Below, piece by piece: positions 14,445-14,986 of a stretch of DNA of 14,986 bases. Position numbers and translations under genes: made by a program. Source of the DNA: an uncultured Eubacteriales bacterium (GTDB taxonomy: Bacteria > Bacillota_A > Clostridia > Christensenellales > Aristaeellaceae); contig ONXY01000003.1 in the NCBI GenBank assembly GCA_900321945.1, positions 1 through 14,986 on the forward strand, in the 5' to 3' direction. The stretch's first letter is position 1; every line of letters starts with the position of its first letter. The notes under the pieces are model-generated. The model searched no databases and was not told the DNA's origin. It saw only the letters and a list, made by a program, of their open reading frames with translations.

Positions 14445-14519
14445 CCGTACATAAAGCTGGCTGTGGCGCCGGAAACGGAGAGCCATTTCCATAAAGAAAA
14501 AAACGGAGGACAAGAAACC

Positions 14520-14986
14520 ATGAAGAAACTGCTGGCCGTGATTCTGACCCTGGCCGTGGCGGCCGCCATGCTCGTGACCGCCGGCGCCGAAAACACCGAT
14601 TATTCCGGCGTCAAGCTGGGCGTGATCCTGCTGCACGACGAGAATTCCACCTACGACCTGAACTTCATCAACGGCGTGAAGGAAGCCGCCGCGAACCTGG
14701 GCCTGAGCGATGAGCAGGTCATCATCAAGACCGGTATTCCGGAATCCAACGACTGCTACGAGGCCGCCATGGACCTGGCGGACGAGGGCTGCGGCGTGAT
14801 CTTCGCGGACAGCTTCGGCCATGAGGATTTCATGATCGCCGCCGCGAAGGAACTGCCGGAAGTGGAGTTCTGCCACGCCACCGGCACCAAGGCCCATACC
14901 GAGAACCTGGCCAACTTCCACAACGCCTTCGCCTCCATCTATGAAGGCCGCTATCTGGCGGGCGTGGCCGCCGGCCTGAAGCTGAA
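14520..14986 (+). CDS. BMP-family (nucleoside-type) ABC solute-binding protein, N-terminal part, cut by window edge
   Basis: My translation gives 155 open codons running off the right edge. The ATG at 14520 has GGAGGA 9 nt upstream. Residues 1-23 are a signal peptide (MKKLLAVILTLAVAAAML, ending TAGA before EN) with no lipobox Cys, unlike most BMP lipoproteins. The mature protein shows the BMP/Med fold pattern: KLGVILLHDENSTYDLNFIN, GVKEAA, then GCGVIFADSFGHEDFMIAAA, VEFCHATGTK and the diagnostic NFHNAFASIYEGRYLAGVAA. These proteins bind purine nucleosides or related ligands for ABC uptake. It lies 105 nt after xpt, so the pair may supply and use purines. The missing C-terminus prevents checking the remaining ligand contacts. 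Confidence 0.9.
   Translation, partial: MKKLLAVILTLAVAAAMLVTAGAENTDYSGVKLGVILLHDENSTYDLNFINGVKEAAANLGLSDEQVIIKTGIPESNDCYEAAMDLADEGCGVIFADSFGHEDFMIAAAKELPEVEFCHATGTKAHTENLANFHNAFASIYEGRYLAGVAAGLKL

Noticed and set aside
13701..14921. 406-codon minus-strand open frame across xpt and the BMP gene
   Set aside because: Antisense to two genes with clear family motifs and crossing the xpt promoter.

Overview
The window is about 15 kb of high-GC DNA (over 60% by eye) that reads like a Gram-positive anaerobe of the class Clostridia, possibly a gut or rumen Christensenellales/Aristaeella-type lineage. The clade is inferred, not shown. Supporting signs are strong GGAGG-type ribosome binding sites, TTG and GTG starts, long-form HPF, a sigma-H-like promoter on hpf, a Firmicutes PurR operator (PurBox) at xpt, MKK-type signal peptides and a DUF368 protein. 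No rRNA, tRNA, CRISPR array, insertion sequence or phage gene was seen.

Layout. (1) 1-6441, minus strand: an apparent three-gene operon read right to left. It holds a 1761-residue unrecognised protein with a C-terminal actin/Hsp70-type ATPase core, a TrmH/SpoU-family RNA 2'-O-methyltransferase whose start overlaps the stop of the large gene, and the N-terminal part of a protein resembling cytosolic BMP-family proteins, cut by the window edge. (2) 6442-7362: a divergent intergenic region, then hpf (ribosome hibernation) with a structured leader and tandem hairpins after it. (3) 7369-12365: a sugar-uptake operon with a near-perfect promoter: solute-binding protein, stem-loop, MalF-type permease, an unusually long MalG-type permease, and a NahK-like sugar 1-kinase, ending in a bidirectional terminator. 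No ATPase or regulator is present, so a shared MsmX-type ATPase encoded elsewhere is likely. (4) 12381-13589, minus strand: a two-gene operon of an 8-cysteine small protein and a DUF368/PopT polyprenyl-phosphate transporter. (5) 13631-14986: PurBox-like sites, promoter, xpt (xanthine phosphoribosyltransferase) and the start of a BMP-family nucleoside-binding protein, which together suggest purine salvage and uptake under PurR.

The most unusual items are the giant actin-like (and perhaps degenerate tubulin-like) protein, the roughly 240-residue membrane extension fused to the second sugar permease, the PurBox cluster at xpt, and the Cys-rich partner of the PopT homologue.
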